Assembly (NCBI GenBank): GCA_038244815.1
Contig: JBBRTB010000007.1
Span: 62,001 to 126,000 of the forward strand
DNA from: DASVHS01 sp038244815
GTDB lineage: Bacteria; Acidobacteriota; Thermoanaerobaculia; Gp7-AA8
Reading direction: 5' to 3'
DNA: 64,000 nucleotides
In this document: positions 40,786-50,156 of the stretch, in pieces
Layout of the letters: each line of letters begins with the position of its first letter
Numbering within the stretch: position 1 is the stretch's first letter
Made by a program: the position numbers and the translations under genes
The notes under the pieces: model-generated
Seen by the model: the letters and a program-made list of their open reading frames with translations, nothing else
Told to the model about the DNA's origin: nothing
Databases searched by the model: none

Positions 40786-42951
40786 TCACAGCTTCGGTGG
40801 CGCGGCCTTGAGCGCCGCCAACACCCTCTCTGGCGTCATCGGCAACCGATCCAAGCGCACGCCCGTCGCGTCGAACACCGCGTTGGCGATGACGGCGCCC
40901 ATCGGCACGATGGCCGGTTCGCCACCGCCCTGCGGAGCCAGGCTGTCATTGGAGATGAGCACGGTCTCGATGCGCGGGACAGAGTCGAAGCGCGGTAACT
41001 CGTAGGTGTCGAAGTTCCGGTCGTGAATCGCGCCGCCCTTGAAATGGAGCTCTTCGCTCAGCACGTAGCCGAGGCCCATGGTCACGCAGCCTTCCATCTG
41101 CATCTTTGCCCCGTCGGGATTGATGACCTGACCCATGTCCTGCGCCACCACCACGCGCCTGACGGCGATGGCGCCGCTGGCGCGGTCGACGGCGACTTCC
41201 GCCGCCAGCGCGGAGTAGGCTCCGGCGTCGAATCCGACCGCGATGGCGCGTCCCTGCCCTGACGGTCCCGGCGCCGCCTTCCAGCCGAACGCTTCGGCTG
41301 CCGCCGTGAGCACGCGGCGCAGCCGCTCGTCCGATGCGTTGCGGAGACGGAACTCCAGCGGATCGATCTTGGCCGCGGCGGCCATGATGTCGATCTGCGA
41401 CTCGCGGGCGAAGACGTTCGTGCCCGCTCCGGGAGCGCGCCACGGTCCGACGGCAAACGGATGCACGTGCGTTCCGCTGCCGCGTCCGAGATACGACATC
41501 AAGCGGACGTTGGGCACGTCGTACAGCACCTCAGCCGAACGCTCGCCGGCAGCGTAGACGTGGTAGTCCCAACTCGTGATCATTCCCTTCTCGTCGAGGG
41601 CCGAGGAGATCTTCACCACCGCTGCAGGACCGAACGTGTCGAAGAAAAACTCTTCGCCACGCGTCCAGGCCACCATGACCGGCCTGCCGGTGATCACGGC
41701 GAGTTGGGCCGCTTCCACGGCCTGATTGGCGGCGCTCTTGCCGCCGAATCCGCCGCCGACGAACGGCGTGATCACCCGGACGTTCTTCTCGTCGAACCCG
41801 AGCGTCTGCGCGATGCGCGTCCGTGCACCGAACGGACTCTGCGTTCCGGCCCAGACCGTCAGTTTGCCGTTCTCGAGCCTGGCCATCGCGGTGTGCGGCT
41901 CCATCGGGGCGTGCGCCAGGTAGCCGGTGCGAAACGTCGAATGGAAGAGATTTTGTGTCACGCTTGCGACGTCGCCCCTGGATACACGGACTTCTCCGTC
42001 GCCGCCGTTCTTCACGAAGTAGTCGCCGACCGACTCCGTGTCGAACGCCGCCGCCGGCTCGTCCCACTCCGCCCTGATGAGCGAGAGCGCCTGCCCGGCC
42101 CTCTCGGGATCGGCGTGCAGTACGGCCACGAGATCGTCCTTCTCGATCATCATGACGCCGCTCATCGCTTTTGCTTTCGACGTATCGAGAGACTTCCGTG
42201 TGGCGCCATGTGAGGGCGGACGCAGAAGGCGCGCGTAGAGCATGCCCGGGAGCCGGACATCGCCCGCGTATTGCGCGCGTCCGGTCACCTTGTCATGACC
42301 GTCGAGGCGTTTCGCGGACCGCCCGCTGACCTTGAAGTCCTTGACCGCGCGAAGCGTCGCCTTTTCGTCGACGAGACGGGCGATGTGCTTACCTTTGGCC
42401 AGCTCGCCGTAGGTGACCTTACGCGAGGGATGTCCCGCCACCGAGATGACGCCGTTGTCGACGATCAGTCTGTCGCGACCGACATCGAGCTTCTTCGCGG
42501 CGAGGTTCATGAGCACGATGCGCGCTTCGGCCGCGGCAGCCCTCACGGCCGGACCGAACATCCGCGTCGACAGCGAGCCCCATGTTCCAGCGTCCCAGGG
42601 GCACTGATCGGTGTCACCCATGACCATGTTCATGGCGTCGAGCGACACGCCCAACTCTTCGGCAGCCATCTGCGCGAGCGACGTGTGGACGCCCTGGCCC
42701 ATCTCGATCTTTCCGGAGAAGAGAGTGACGCGCCCGTTCTCGTCGATGCGCAGATACGCATTCAGATCTTCCGGGTAGCCGCGCCGCTGCGCGAAGAGTG
42801 CCGCCGGCCTGCTGGTGATCAGGACGACGATTCCTCCGCCCACCAGCTTGCAGAACGAGCGGCGGTCCACGCCCCGCCGCAGTGGCGCGTTCGCATCGAT
42901 CGCCGTGCGATGAAGATCGTCGGCGTCGAGGGGAGCGTTGCGCTGACTCAT
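40786..42951 (-). CDS. iorB: Molybdopterin-containing large subunit of an isoquinoline 1-oxidoreductase/aldehyde oxidase-type enzyme
   Basis: 721 residues. A twin-arginine signal (DRRSFCKLVGGGIVVLI) routes the cofactor-loaded enzyme to the periplasm. The molybdenum-cofactor domain has GQGVHTSLAQMAAEELG, VGGGFGGKSAANQAVE (the pterin-binding glycine loop), PWRAPGAGTNVFARESQID and the final GGGEPAIVPMG with the active-site Glu region. It hydroxylates a heterocycle or an aldehyde. The ATG overlaps the iron-sulfur gene stop. There is no FAD subunit gene nearby, typical of the IorAB type. Substrate unknown; the symbol is used by family resemblance. Confidence 0.88.
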   Translation of the reverse strand: MSQRNAPLDADDLHRTAIDANAPLRRGVDRRSFCKLVGGGIVVLITSRPAALFAQRRGYPEDLNAYLRIDENGRVTLFSGKIEMGQGVHTSLAQMAAEELGVSLDAMNMVMGDTDQCPWDAGTWGSLSTRMFGPAVRAAAAEARIVLMNLAAKKLDVGRDRLIVDNGVISVAGHPSRKVTYGELAKGKHIARLVDEKATLRAVKDFKVSGRSAKRLDGHDKVTGRAQYAGDVRLPGMLYARLLRPPSHGATRKSLDTSKAKAMSGVMMIEKDDLVAVLHADPERAGQALSLIRAEWDEPAAAFDTESVGDYFVKNGGDGEVRVSRGDVASVTQNLFHSTFRTGYLAHAPMEPHTAMARLENGKLTVWAGTQSPFGARTRIAQTLGFDEKNVRVITPFVGGGFGGKSAANQAVEAAQLAVITGRPVMVAWTRGEEFFFDTFGPAAVVKISSALDEKGMITSWDYHVYAAGERSAEVLYDVPNVRLMSYLGRGSGTHVHPFAVGPWRAPGAGTNVFARESQIDIMAAAAKIDPLEFRLRNASDERLRRVLTAAAEAFGWKAAPGPSGQGRAIAVGFDAGAYSALAAEVAVDRASGAIAVRRVVVAQDMGQVINPDGAKMQMEGCVTMGLGYVLSEELHFKGGAIHDRNFDTYELPRFDSVPRIETVLISNDSLAPQGGGEPAIVPMGAVIANAVFDATGVRLDRLPMTPERVLAALKAAPPKL

Positions 42952-43424
42952 CGCGCACCTCCCTTGCCGCTCGCTTCCTGGATCGCGGCGATGATTCTCT
43001 GATGCGCGCCGCAGCGGCAGAGGTTGCCGCCCATCTCCTGCACGATGGCGTCGCGGGAGGGGTGGGGCTGTTTCTCGAGAAAGGCCCAGGCGTTCATCAG
43101 CATCCCCGACGTGCAGTAGCCGCACTGGAATCCGCCATGGTCGAGGAAGGCCTGCTGCAGCGGATGCAGACGGCCGTCGCGCTCGAGGCCCTCGACAGTG
43201 ACGACGTCCTTTCCCTGCACCGCGGCGAGCGTGGCCTGACAGGAACGGACCGCCGTGCCGTCGACGGCGACGGTGCAGGCGCCGCACACGCCTTCACCAC
43301 AGCCGTACTTCGTGCCGGTGAGCTCGAGATCGGTGCGCAGAACCCAGAGCAGCGACCGTCCGTCATCGGTGTCGAGCGCCAGCGGTCTGCCGTTCAGCCG
43401 GAATTGAATGTTTCGCTTCACCAC
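42948..43424 (-). CDS. iorA: [2Fe-2S] small subunit of the molybdenum hydroxylase
   Basis: 158 residues from GTG 43424, with an AGGAGG-like site upstream; a second GTG lies three bases later. A plant-type ferredoxin cluster (CGEGVCGACTV, then SC) and a second four-helix cluster (CGYCTSGMLM and CRCGAHQRI) carry electrons from the molybdenum site. It overlaps iorB by four bases. No signal peptide: it would be exported with the large subunit by the Tat pathway. Confidence 0.92.
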   Translation of the reverse strand: MVKRNIQFRLNGRPLALDTDDGRSLLWVLRTDLELTGTKYGCGEGVCGACTVAVDGTAVRSCQATLAAVQGKDVVTVEGLERDGRLHPLQQAFLDHGGFQCGYCTSGMLMNAWAFLEKQPHPSRDAIVQEMGGNLCRCGAHQRIIAAIQEASGKGGAR

Positions 43425-43489
43425 AGGAGCCCTCCTCGCGGACGAAGGTTCGTGGCTCCCATTATATTGCCGCGCTTACCCGCCGCATG

Positions 43490-43738
43490 CGTGCGCCGTT
43501 GCGTGCGCCTGAACGAGGCGTTCGCCAAAGAGCGCGCTCCTGGCTCGCTCAACGTGGCCGCCGCTGCGCTCGTTGATTTGACCGATGACGGACGCACCGT
43601 CGTGATCGTCGGGGATGTGAAGCAGCCGCCGCTGAAAGCGCTGTGCTGGCCGGCGGCATCGCGGCGTGGAGCGCCGATCCGTTCGTGAAGGCGATGACCA
43701 GCGGCGCTCCCGCAACGCTTTGTTGCCGAGTCTCATGA
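43490..43738 (+). pseudogene. Decayed rhodanese-like gene fragment
   Basis: One frame reads RLNEAFAKERAPGSLNVAAA and TDDGRTVVIVGDVKQPP; a shifted frame a few bases on reads VLAGGIAAWSADPFVKAMT. These resemble the GHIPGALNVP and VLxGGLAAW landmarks of a rhodanese domain, but they are split by a frameshift and no Cys loop is found. The reading is tentative. An intact double rhodanese lies at 44475-45371. Confidence 0.4.
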
Positions 43739-44030
43739 TTGCGCCGCTGGGATCCGACAGCGGAGCGGGCTTTCGGATGGCCGATCAGCCGATCCCGCAG
43801 AGCGAGGTTCTGTTCAACATTCTCGCCCCCGGCGTCGTCCAGCAGCACATGACCTTGGTCTCAGCAAGACGCTCGAGCGTTCGCCCGACCGCTTCAACGT
43901 GGCTATGATGTATGCGCCGTCGAAGAGCGTCCGCGGCGCGAATCCGCTGGAAGTTCCGGGAGCGCAGCAGATCGAGCTGACGATGCACGAGTGGGAGCTC
44001 GAATTCGGCGATTCGTTCGGATTCTGAAGA
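43739..44030 (+). pseudogene. Unrecognised gene remnant in two frames
   Basis: A first frame from 43737 reads LGSDSGAGFRMADQPIPQSE and NILAPGVVQQHMTLVS, then a second frame from about 43860 reads SKTLERSPDRFNVAMMYAPS, PLEVPGAQQIELTMHEWELE and FGDSFGF* (stop at 44025-44027). The composition is protein-like, but no start or family was identified. It is a possible frameshifted gene or relic. Confidence 0.35.
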
Positions 44031-44058
44031 GATCGCATCGAGCGCTTTTGGAGGCACC

Positions 44059-44454
44059 ATGAAGACGGACTATGGCATTCGCCGCAAACTCTCCATCCCC
44101 TTCGATGAGGCAGTCGAGCGTACGAAAGCAGTGCTGCAGGAGCAGGGCTTCGGCGTGCTGTCGGAGATCGACATCAGGGAGAAGCTCAGGGAAAAGCTGG
44201 CCGTCGACTTCAGACGCTACCTGATCCTGGGCGCCTGCAACCCGCCGCTCGCCTACAAGGCCTTGCAGGCCGAGCCCGAGATCGGGCTGCTCCTGCCTTG
44301 CAACGTGATCGTCTACGAGATCGACGAGCAGTCGTCGATGGTTTCGGCGATCGATCCGCAATCGATGATCGATATCGTGGGCGACAACCGCGCGGTCGAG
44401 GAGGTGGCGCGCGACGCACGCACCAGGCTCGGGAACGCGATCGCCAACCTGTAG
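44059..44454 (+). CDS. DUF302 protein
   Basis: 131 residues from ATG 44059 with GGAGG five bases upstream. The family pattern is clear: FDEAVERTKAVLQEQGFGVLSEID, YLILGACNPPLAYKALQAEPEIG and LLLPCNVIVYE. DUF302 proteins are small alpha/beta proteins often found beside heavy-metal or sulfur genes; their activity is not settled. Two Cys (GACNP and PCNV) are in the usual conserved positions. Single gene, convergent with the rhodanese gene, whose stop is 20 bases away. Confidence 0.88.
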   Translation: MKTDYGIRRKLSIPFDEAVERTKAVLQEQGFGVLSEIDIREKLREKLAVDFRRYLILGACNPPLAYKALQAEPEIGLLLPCNVIVYEIDEQSSMVSAIDPQSMIDIVGDNRAVEEVARDARTRLGNAIANL

Positions 44455-44474
44455 CCGGTGCGGGGAACGCGGTC

Positions 44475-45371
44475 TCACTCCACGATCTCGGTCGACTTGC
44501 TCCACTCCACGAACGACCCGTCGTACAGCGACGCGTCGTAGCCGAGGTACTTCAGGACGAAGTAGGTGACGCTGGCCTGCATGCCGGTGCGGCAGTAGAC
44601 GACGTTCCGTGTCTGGCTCGTCACGCCGGCACGTTCGTAGAGGTCGCGCAGCTCGTCGGGCGGACGGAACACCGGCGTGACAGTGGTCGTGAGATTGGCG
44701 GACCACGGAACGTTGATCGCTCCGGGAATGTGACCGGGCCGCCGTACGTCCGCTCCGGCCTCCTGGCCCGAATACTGTGCCGGTGAACGGGCGTCGAGCA
44801 ATACGAGCCAGGGAACGACCACCTCACGCAGGCGGACGGCGTCGCGAACGGCCGGAAAGCGCGTGAGCGCCTGATCGTGAATGGAAGCCAGGAACTGGGC
44901 CGGGCTGCCGGCGCCGCCCGGCTCGGTCGACAGCGCGCGCCCCTCGGCGATCCACTTCGCGATGCCCCCGTCGAGAATCGACGTTCTGTCGCCGCTGCCG
45001 AGGTAGTCGAGCGTGAACCAGGCCCGGGCGGCCAGGATCGGATCGCGACTATAGATAATGATACGTCCGCGCCGGCCGGCGCCGGCGTTCGTGAATGCAG
45101 AGGCCGCCTGTTCGACGGTTGGCAGCTCGTTGGGCGTCTCATCGAGCTGTCTTACCAGCGAGGATGTCTCGACGAGGCCCGCGCCAGGGATGTGTCCCTG
45201 GTCATAGGTGGCTCGATCGCCGACCTCGATCACTCTCACGGAGCGCTGATGCGTCTCCAGCCAATCGGTCGAGACGATCATCGTGTCGCAGACCGCCTGG
45301 GCCATGGCCGGTATGGCCATGGCCATCGACACGATCATCAACATCAACACCGTTGTCCGGTTTGCGTGCAT
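44475..45371 (-). CDS. Exported double-domain rhodanese (thiosulfate/3-mercaptopyruvate sulfurtransferase type)
   Basis: 298 residues from ATG 45371 with GGAGG six bases upstream. Signal peptide ends about AMAQAV. Two rhodanese domains follow. The first (residues 30-150) has lost its Cys (IIYSRDPI). The second carries the active loop VVYCRTGMQASV, a six-residue CRTGMQ loop. It transfers sulfane sulfur from thiosulfate or mercaptopyruvate in the periplasm. The order of domains and the loop are typical of the TST family. Divergent from the secreted protein gene at 45499. Confidence 0.9.
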   Translation of the reverse strand: MHANRTTVLMLMIVSMAMAIPAMAQAVCDTMIVSTDWLETHQRSVRVIEVGDRATYDQGHIPGAGLVETSSLVRQLDETPNELPTVEQAASAFTNAGAGRRGRIIIYSRDPILAARAWFTLDYLGSGDRTSILDGGIAKWIAEGRALSTEPGGAGSPAQFLASIHDQALTRFPAVRDAVRLREVVVPWLVLLDARSPAQYSGQEAGADVRRPGHIPGAINVPWSANLTTTVTPVFRPPDELRDLYERAGVTSQTRNVVYCRTGMQASVTYFVLKYLGYDASLYDGSFVEWSKSTEIVE

Positions 45372-45498
45372 GAGACACCTCCACCCCGATCGTCACTGTG
45401 CATTGATCGCGTGGCGGTGACCGCCAGCAGGAGCGGGTGTGACGGTGGAACCAGATCACGGAGAAACATTCGGGCGCCACCAACCGTCGAATCCACGC

Positions 45499-46206
45499 AT
45501 GCCCGCTTCCGCCGTGCGTTTCGCCGTCACCTCCATCGCGCTCCTCCTTCTCGTTTCGCCCCTCTGCGCTCAGTCGGGAAGGGAGGGCCGAGGCCGGTCG
45601 GGTCCGGGCACCGGAAACCCGGACGAACATCTCGTGCCGTGGAAGTTCCTGCCGAGGAACGGGGGGCTGATCAAGGCGCCGCTCGTCCTCTACTGGCTTC
45701 CGGCGTCGGAGGCGGAGATGAAGCGCTCTCCGCTGTTGACGTCGCGTGATCTGGTCGACGCGGGCGGACGCTGCGTCGGCCTGGAGATCGTCATGCCGGA
45801 CGATGTCGCCACGATCGATCAGCTCGGTGCCACGGGGAAATTGCCGATGGCGGTTCTCGTCGACGATCAGGGCGCGATCCTTCATTCTGCCGGCAGTTCG
45901 CTTTCCGCGGTCGAGCAGATGCTGTCCGGCGAGCTCAGCAGCCGCGATCATGCGGTTTTTCTGGCGCTGACCGACGCGAAGACGGCAGCGCGGGGAGGCG
46001 AGAAGGAGAAGGCCGTCGCGCTCTACACGAAGATCTGGAACGATCGCTGCCTCTATCCGCTCCTCGGCAGCGAGGCGCAGCGCGGGTTGAAAGAGCTTGG
46101 CGTGATCGTGCGTGAGACGCCGGCCCCGCCGCCAGCCGATCCGAATCTGAAAGTGACGGCGCCTTCGACCAAGAAGCACCGTCCCGCCGCGTCGCAGCCG
46201 GATTGA
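45499..46206 (+). CDS. Exported protein of unknown function
   Basis: 235 residues from ATG 45499; an in-frame GTG at 45439 lies upstream of a clean signal peptide (AVTSIALLLLVSPLCAQ) and is less likely. Mature protein: APLVLYWLPASEAEMKRSPL, VGLEIVMPDDVATIDQLG, PMAVLVDDQGAILH and AVALYTKIWNDRCLYPLLG. The strand-helix spacing resembles a thioredoxin-like fold without a CxxC motif. The C-tail is Pro/Lys-rich. A ribosome site for the next gene overlaps its end. Function unknown. Confidence 0.68.
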   Translation: MPASAVRFAVTSIALLLLVSPLCAQSGREGRGRSGPGTGNPDEHLVPWKFLPRNGGLIKAPLVLYWLPASEAEMKRSPLLTSRDLVDAGGRCVGLEIVMPDDVATIDQLGATGKLPMAVLVDDQGAILHSAGSSLSAVEQMLSGELSSRDHAVFLALTDAKTAARGGEKEKAVALYTKIWNDRCLYPLLGSEAQRGLKELGVIVRETPAPPPADPNLKVTAPSTKKHRPAASQPD

Positions 46207-46217
46207 AGGAGATCATG

Positions 46218-47702
46218 ATGCGCAGGGACGTTTCGGGACTCTTCATCGCCGCGCTTCTGATCGGTTCGGCCGCGTTTGCGCAGGGCGGCGCCACCGGAAA
46301 CTGGAGCGGCATGTACACCTTCAGCGTGCAGGTGAGCGGCTGCCAGAACAAGACCTACACATCGAGCGGGAACATCTCTCTCACACTTCTCCAGACCGGG
46401 ACTTCTCTGTCGGGAAGGGTCGACCTCACGAATTTCCTGCTCTTCAGCAGCAACTGCAATCCGCCGTCGGTCGAGTTGACGCGCGCGATCATCGGCACGA
46501 TCAGCGGGTCGACCATCGCCTGGGCGGTCCCGAACGACTCGGACGTCACCCAGTTCAGCGGTTCGATGACCGGCAACAGCATCACGGTGCAAATCACCGA
46601 CGCTGGTGGTGGCGTGGGGTCGGTCACGCTGACCCGGACAGCGGCGGATCCGCTGGCGCTCGATCTCACCGGGCCGTGGTCGGGAACGTACAGTTTCACT
46701 GACCGCTGCTCGAACGGCGCCACGCAGAGTTACAGCGGGCCGTTCACGCTCGGCCTGAGCCAGTCCGGCGCGAAGGCCGGCGGCGTCGTGACGATGCAGA
46801 ACGTGCCGCTCTACGATCAGAACTGCAGGAAGATCACTTCGCTCAACATGGCCATGGCCGCGGCGGGAACCGTGTCCGGATCGACGTTCGTTGGCGGCGT
46901 GTTCGATCCGTCCGGGTCGTTCGAGTTTCCCATCAGCGCCGCGATCGGCAATGACTCGATGAACGGAACGGTGTCCGGGGCCAGTGAGACGGCCACGACC
47001 GGCACGTTCTCATTGACGCGCGCAGGCACCAATCCGCCGGCCACCGATTTCTCCGGCAGCTACGACGGTTCGTATCTCGAGGTCGATAACCTGTCGTCCA
47101 TCTGCTTCAACATCGGCAGCTTGCCGTTCGACGGATCAGCGTCGGTGACGATCGTGCAGGCCGGGAGCGCCATATCTTGATGGATCATCTTCCATGGAGC
47201 CCTGAATGTGCTCTCCGACGGTTTCGGCGGCTGCTACGTCGTCGACAGCGGCGACGAGGTTCTTCCTTTATATGGCACTCTCTCCGGAAACAGCGTCACC
47301 CTCGACCTGCCGCTCGGTGGCGGAGCCATCATCGAATTCGTGGTCACGTTCAGTGGGGATGCGGTCGACGGAACGGTCAACGACTCGTACGGCGATACGG
47401 CGAGCTTCACGGCCACCAGAACTTCGAGTGCCGCAGCGCCGGTCATCGACGCGTTCGCGTCGTCGCCATCGGCCATTGTGAACGGCGCCGCGGCCATGTT
47501 GTCGTGGTCGTCGTCCGACGCCGCCTCCGTGTCGATCGATCAGGGGATCGGATCGCAGCCGCTGTCGGGATCGCTGACGGTCACGCCGGCGGAGACCACG
47601 ACCTATACGTTGACGGCGACCTCACCCGGTGGCTCTGTGATCGCGCAGACGACGGTGACTGTTTCTCGGCAGGGTCCGCGGCGAAGAGCAGTGCGACCGT
47701 AA
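46218..47702 (+). pseudogene. Secreted multidomain protein gene interrupted by an in-frame stop
   Basis: The start is ATG 46218, six bases after AAGGAG (46206-46211), with signal SGLFIAALLIGSAAFA. Repeats of the same roughly 110-residue beta domain as in the 26385 gene follow (ATGNWSGMYTF; LDLTGPWSGTYSF; FSGSYDGSYLE). TGA at 47178-47180 stops the frame at residue 320, yet the same frame continues (HGALNVLSDGFGGCY) through an Ig-like module (MLSWSSSDAASVSIDQGIG) to TAA 47700-47702. A single base change, perhaps GGA to TGA at the site equivalent to AIT-G in the relative, explains it. The two parts could also be expressed separately. Confidence 0.7.
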
Positions 47703-47736
47703 GCGGAGAGTGAGCCTGTGGCACTATGCGCGAGCC

Positions 47737-49398
47737 ATGGAGCTGATTTCACCTTACGGCGGTCCACTGGTCGACCTCTTCCATTCTGCTGAAGATACGG
47801 CCACTCTCCCTTCGATCCGGCTGACCGAGCGTTCCCGTTGCGATCTCGAGCTGCTCGCCACCGGCGGTTTCTCGCCGCTCGATCGCTTCCTGTCCCGCCA
47901 GGACTATGACCGCGTGCTCGACGAGATGCGGCTGGCCGATGGGACACTCTTCCCGATTCCCGTCACGCTCCCCCTCGATGACGATGTCGCCATCGCGGCC
48001 GGCGACGAGGTGGCGCTGCGAGGCGCGCACAACGAGATCCTCGCGGTGATGACGGTCGAAGAGGTCTTCGACCGCCGTGCCGACGAAGCGGAGCGCGTGG
48101 CCGGAACGAATGACACCCGTCACCCGCTCGTCGCGGAGATGGCGGGGTGGGGCCGCCGCGCTGTGAGCGGGCCATTGCGCGTCATCGACGTCGGAGGTCC
48201 GCGCGATTTTCGCGAACTGCGCCGCACACCGCGCCAGGTGCGCGCGCTGCTGGCGTCGCTCGGCCACGAGAACGTCGTGGCTTTCCAGACGCGCAATCCC
48301 ATGCATCGCGCCCATGAAGAGCTGACCCGCCGTGCCATCGAGAGCGTCGACGGCGTCCTTCTGCTGCATCCATCCGTCGGCATGACCAAGCCCGGCGACG
48401 TCGATCACATGACGCGCGTGCGCACGTACAAGGCCATCGAGAAACATTACCCGCCCGGGCGGGTGCTGCTGTCGCTCCTGCCGCTGGCCATGCGCATGGC
48501 CGGACCGCGCGAAGCGCTGTGGCACGCCATCATCCGCCGCAACTTCGGCGCGAACCATTTCATCGTGGGCCGCGATCACGCCAGTCCCGGCGCCGGTTTC
48601 TACGGGCCATACGACGCGCAGGAGCTCGTGACGAAGCACGAAAAAGAGATCGGCGTGAAGATGGTCCCGTTCCGCGAGCTCGTCTACGTGCCGTCCGAGG
48701 ATCGATATGAGGAGGCGTCGAGCGTGACGCCCGGTGTCGAGACACGCTCGCTCTCGGGCACGCAGGTCCGCGACGAATACCTCGGCGCGGGACGACCGCT
48801 GCCGCAGTGGTTCACGCGCCGCGAGGTGGCCGAAGTGCTCGCCCAGAGCTACCCGCCGCGGCATCAACAGGGATTGTGCGTCTGGTTCACCGGCCTGAGC
48901 GGCGCGGGGAAATCGACGACCGCCGAGATCGTCGTCGATCGTCTGCTGGAGCATGGACGCCAGGTCACCAGCCTCGACGGCGATGTCGTCCGCACGCATC
49001 TGTCGAAGGGCCTCGGCTTTTCGAAGGAGGATCGCGACACGAACATCCTGCGCATCGGCTTCGTGGCCTCCGAGATCGTGCGCCACGGCGGGGCCGTGGT
49101 CTGCGCGGCCGTCAGTCCGTATCGGTCGACGCGCGACCGCGTGCGCGACCTCATCGGCGCGGAACACTTCGTCGAGGTGTTCGTCGACACGCCGCTCGAG
49201 GTCTGCGAGTCGCGCGATACGAAGGGCATGTACGCGCAGGCCCGCAGCGGCGCCATCCGCGGCTTCACCGGGATCGACGATCCCTACGAAGCACCGCTCA
49301 GGCCGGAGCTCGTGCTCGACACGACCCGCGCCACCGCGGAAGAAAACGCGAAGCGGATCGTGGAGTTGTTGCAGGAGCGCGGGTTCATCGGCGAGTGA
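47737..49398 (+). CDS. Bifunctional sulfate adenylyltransferase / adenylylsulfate kinase
   Basis: 553 residues from ATG 47737; GTG starts earlier in frame are less likely. N-terminal 385 residues: ATP sulfurylase with QTRNPMHRAHEE, GRDHASPGAGFYG and SGTQVRDEYL. C-terminal 165: APS kinase with P-loop GLSGAGKSTTAE, DGDVVRTHLSKGLGFSKEDR and IRGFTGIDDPYE. It makes APS from sulfate and ATP and phosphorylates it to PAPS, as in the fused Sat-CysC enzymes of some bacteria and fungi. PAPS can feed sulfate assimilation or sulfation. Alone among secreted-protein genes. Confidence 0.95.
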   Translation: MELISPYGGPLVDLFHSAEDTATLPSIRLTERSRCDLELLATGGFSPLDRFLSRQDYDRVLDEMRLADGTLFPIPVTLPLDDDVAIAAGDEVALRGAHNEILAVMTVEEVFDRRADEAERVAGTNDTRHPLVAEMAGWGRRAVSGPLRVIDVGGPRDFRELRRTPRQVRALLASLGHENVVAFQTRNPMHRAHEELTRRAIESVDGVLLLHPSVGMTKPGDVDHMTRVRTYKAIEKHYPPGRVLLSLLPLAMRMAGPREALWHAIIRRNFGANHFIVGRDHASPGAGFYGPYDAQELVTKHEKEIGVKMVPFRELVYVPSEDRYEEASSVTPGVETRSLSGTQVRDEYLGAGRPLPQWFTRREVAEVLAQSYPPRHQQGLCVWFTGLSGAGKSTTAEIVVDRLLEHGRQVTSLDGDVVRTHLSKGLGFSKEDRDTNILRIGFVASEIVRHGGAVVCAAVSPYRSTRDRVRDLIGAEHFVEVFVDTPLEVCESRDTKGMYAQARSGAIRGFTGIDDPYEAPLRPELVLDTTRATAEENAKRIVELLQERGFIGE

Positions 49399-49406
49399 CG
49401 GCTGGC

Positions 49407-50156
49407 CTAGTCTTCCAGCGTGGGCATGGTCTGCAGCACGTCGCGTGCTTTGGGGCGATCGCGCACCGGCTCGTCCTTCCGGATCTTTCCGTCGCGAAAC
49501 ACGATGATGCGTTTTCCGAACTGGGCAATGTCCGGCTCGTGCGTGACCAGGATGATCGTGAGGCCCTCCTCGTTGAGGTGCTGGAAGACTTCCATGATCT
49601 CCACCGACGTCCGGCTGTCGAGGTTTCCGGTCGGCTCGTCCGCGAGCAGGATCGACGGCTGGTTCACCAGGGCGCGGGCGATGGCCACGCGTTGCTGCTG
49701 TCCGCCGGAGAGCTGCGACGGGAAATGACGCGACCGATCCCCGAGTCCGACCAGAGCCAGCGCATCGATGGCCCGCCGGTCGCGTTCCGCCTTGTCGATC
49801 CGTGTGTAGAGCGTCGGCAGTTGGACGTTCTCGAGTGCCGTGGTCCGCGGCAGGAGATTGAAGCCCTGGAAGACGAATCCGATGCTGCCGTTCCGGATCG
49901 CGGCGAGTTGTCGCTTGTCCAGACCCGAGACGTCCATGCCCTCGAGCAGGTAGCGGCCGGAGCTCGGGCGGTCCAGACATCCCAGGATGTTCATGAACGT
50001 GGATTTGCCGCTGCCGCTCGCGCCCATGATGGCCATGAATGCGCCGCGCTCGACCGCCAGGTCGACGCCGCGGAGCGCGTGGAGGCGGGTCTCTCCGAGC
50101 TGGTAGTACTTGTGAAGATTCTCGACGCGGAGGATGGCCTCGCTGTTCGCGGCCAT
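49407..50156 (-). CDS. ABC transporter ATP-binding protein (MacB/LolD type)
   Basis: 249 residues from ATG 50156. Walker A GASGSGKST, Q-loop VFQGFNLLPRTTALENV, signature LSGGQQQRVAIARAL, Walker B ILLADEPTGNLD and the H-loop VTHEP are all present. The C-tail is about 30 residues longer than LolD. Its ATG overlaps the stop of the adaptor gene. It powers the MacB-type permease encoded two genes upstream in transcription order. Confidence 0.96.
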   Translation of the reverse strand: MAANSEAILRVENLHKYYQLGETRLHALRGVDLAVERGAFMAIMGASGSGKSTFMNILGCLDRPSSGRYLLEGMDVSGLDKRQLAAIRNGSIGFVFQGFNLLPRTTALENVQLPTLYTRIDKAERDRRAIDALALVGLGDRSRHFPSQLSGGQQQRVAIARALVNQPSILLADEPTGNLDSRTSVEIMEVFQHLNEEGLTIILVTHEPDIAQFGKRIIVFRDGKIRKDEPVRDRPKARDVLQTMPTLED

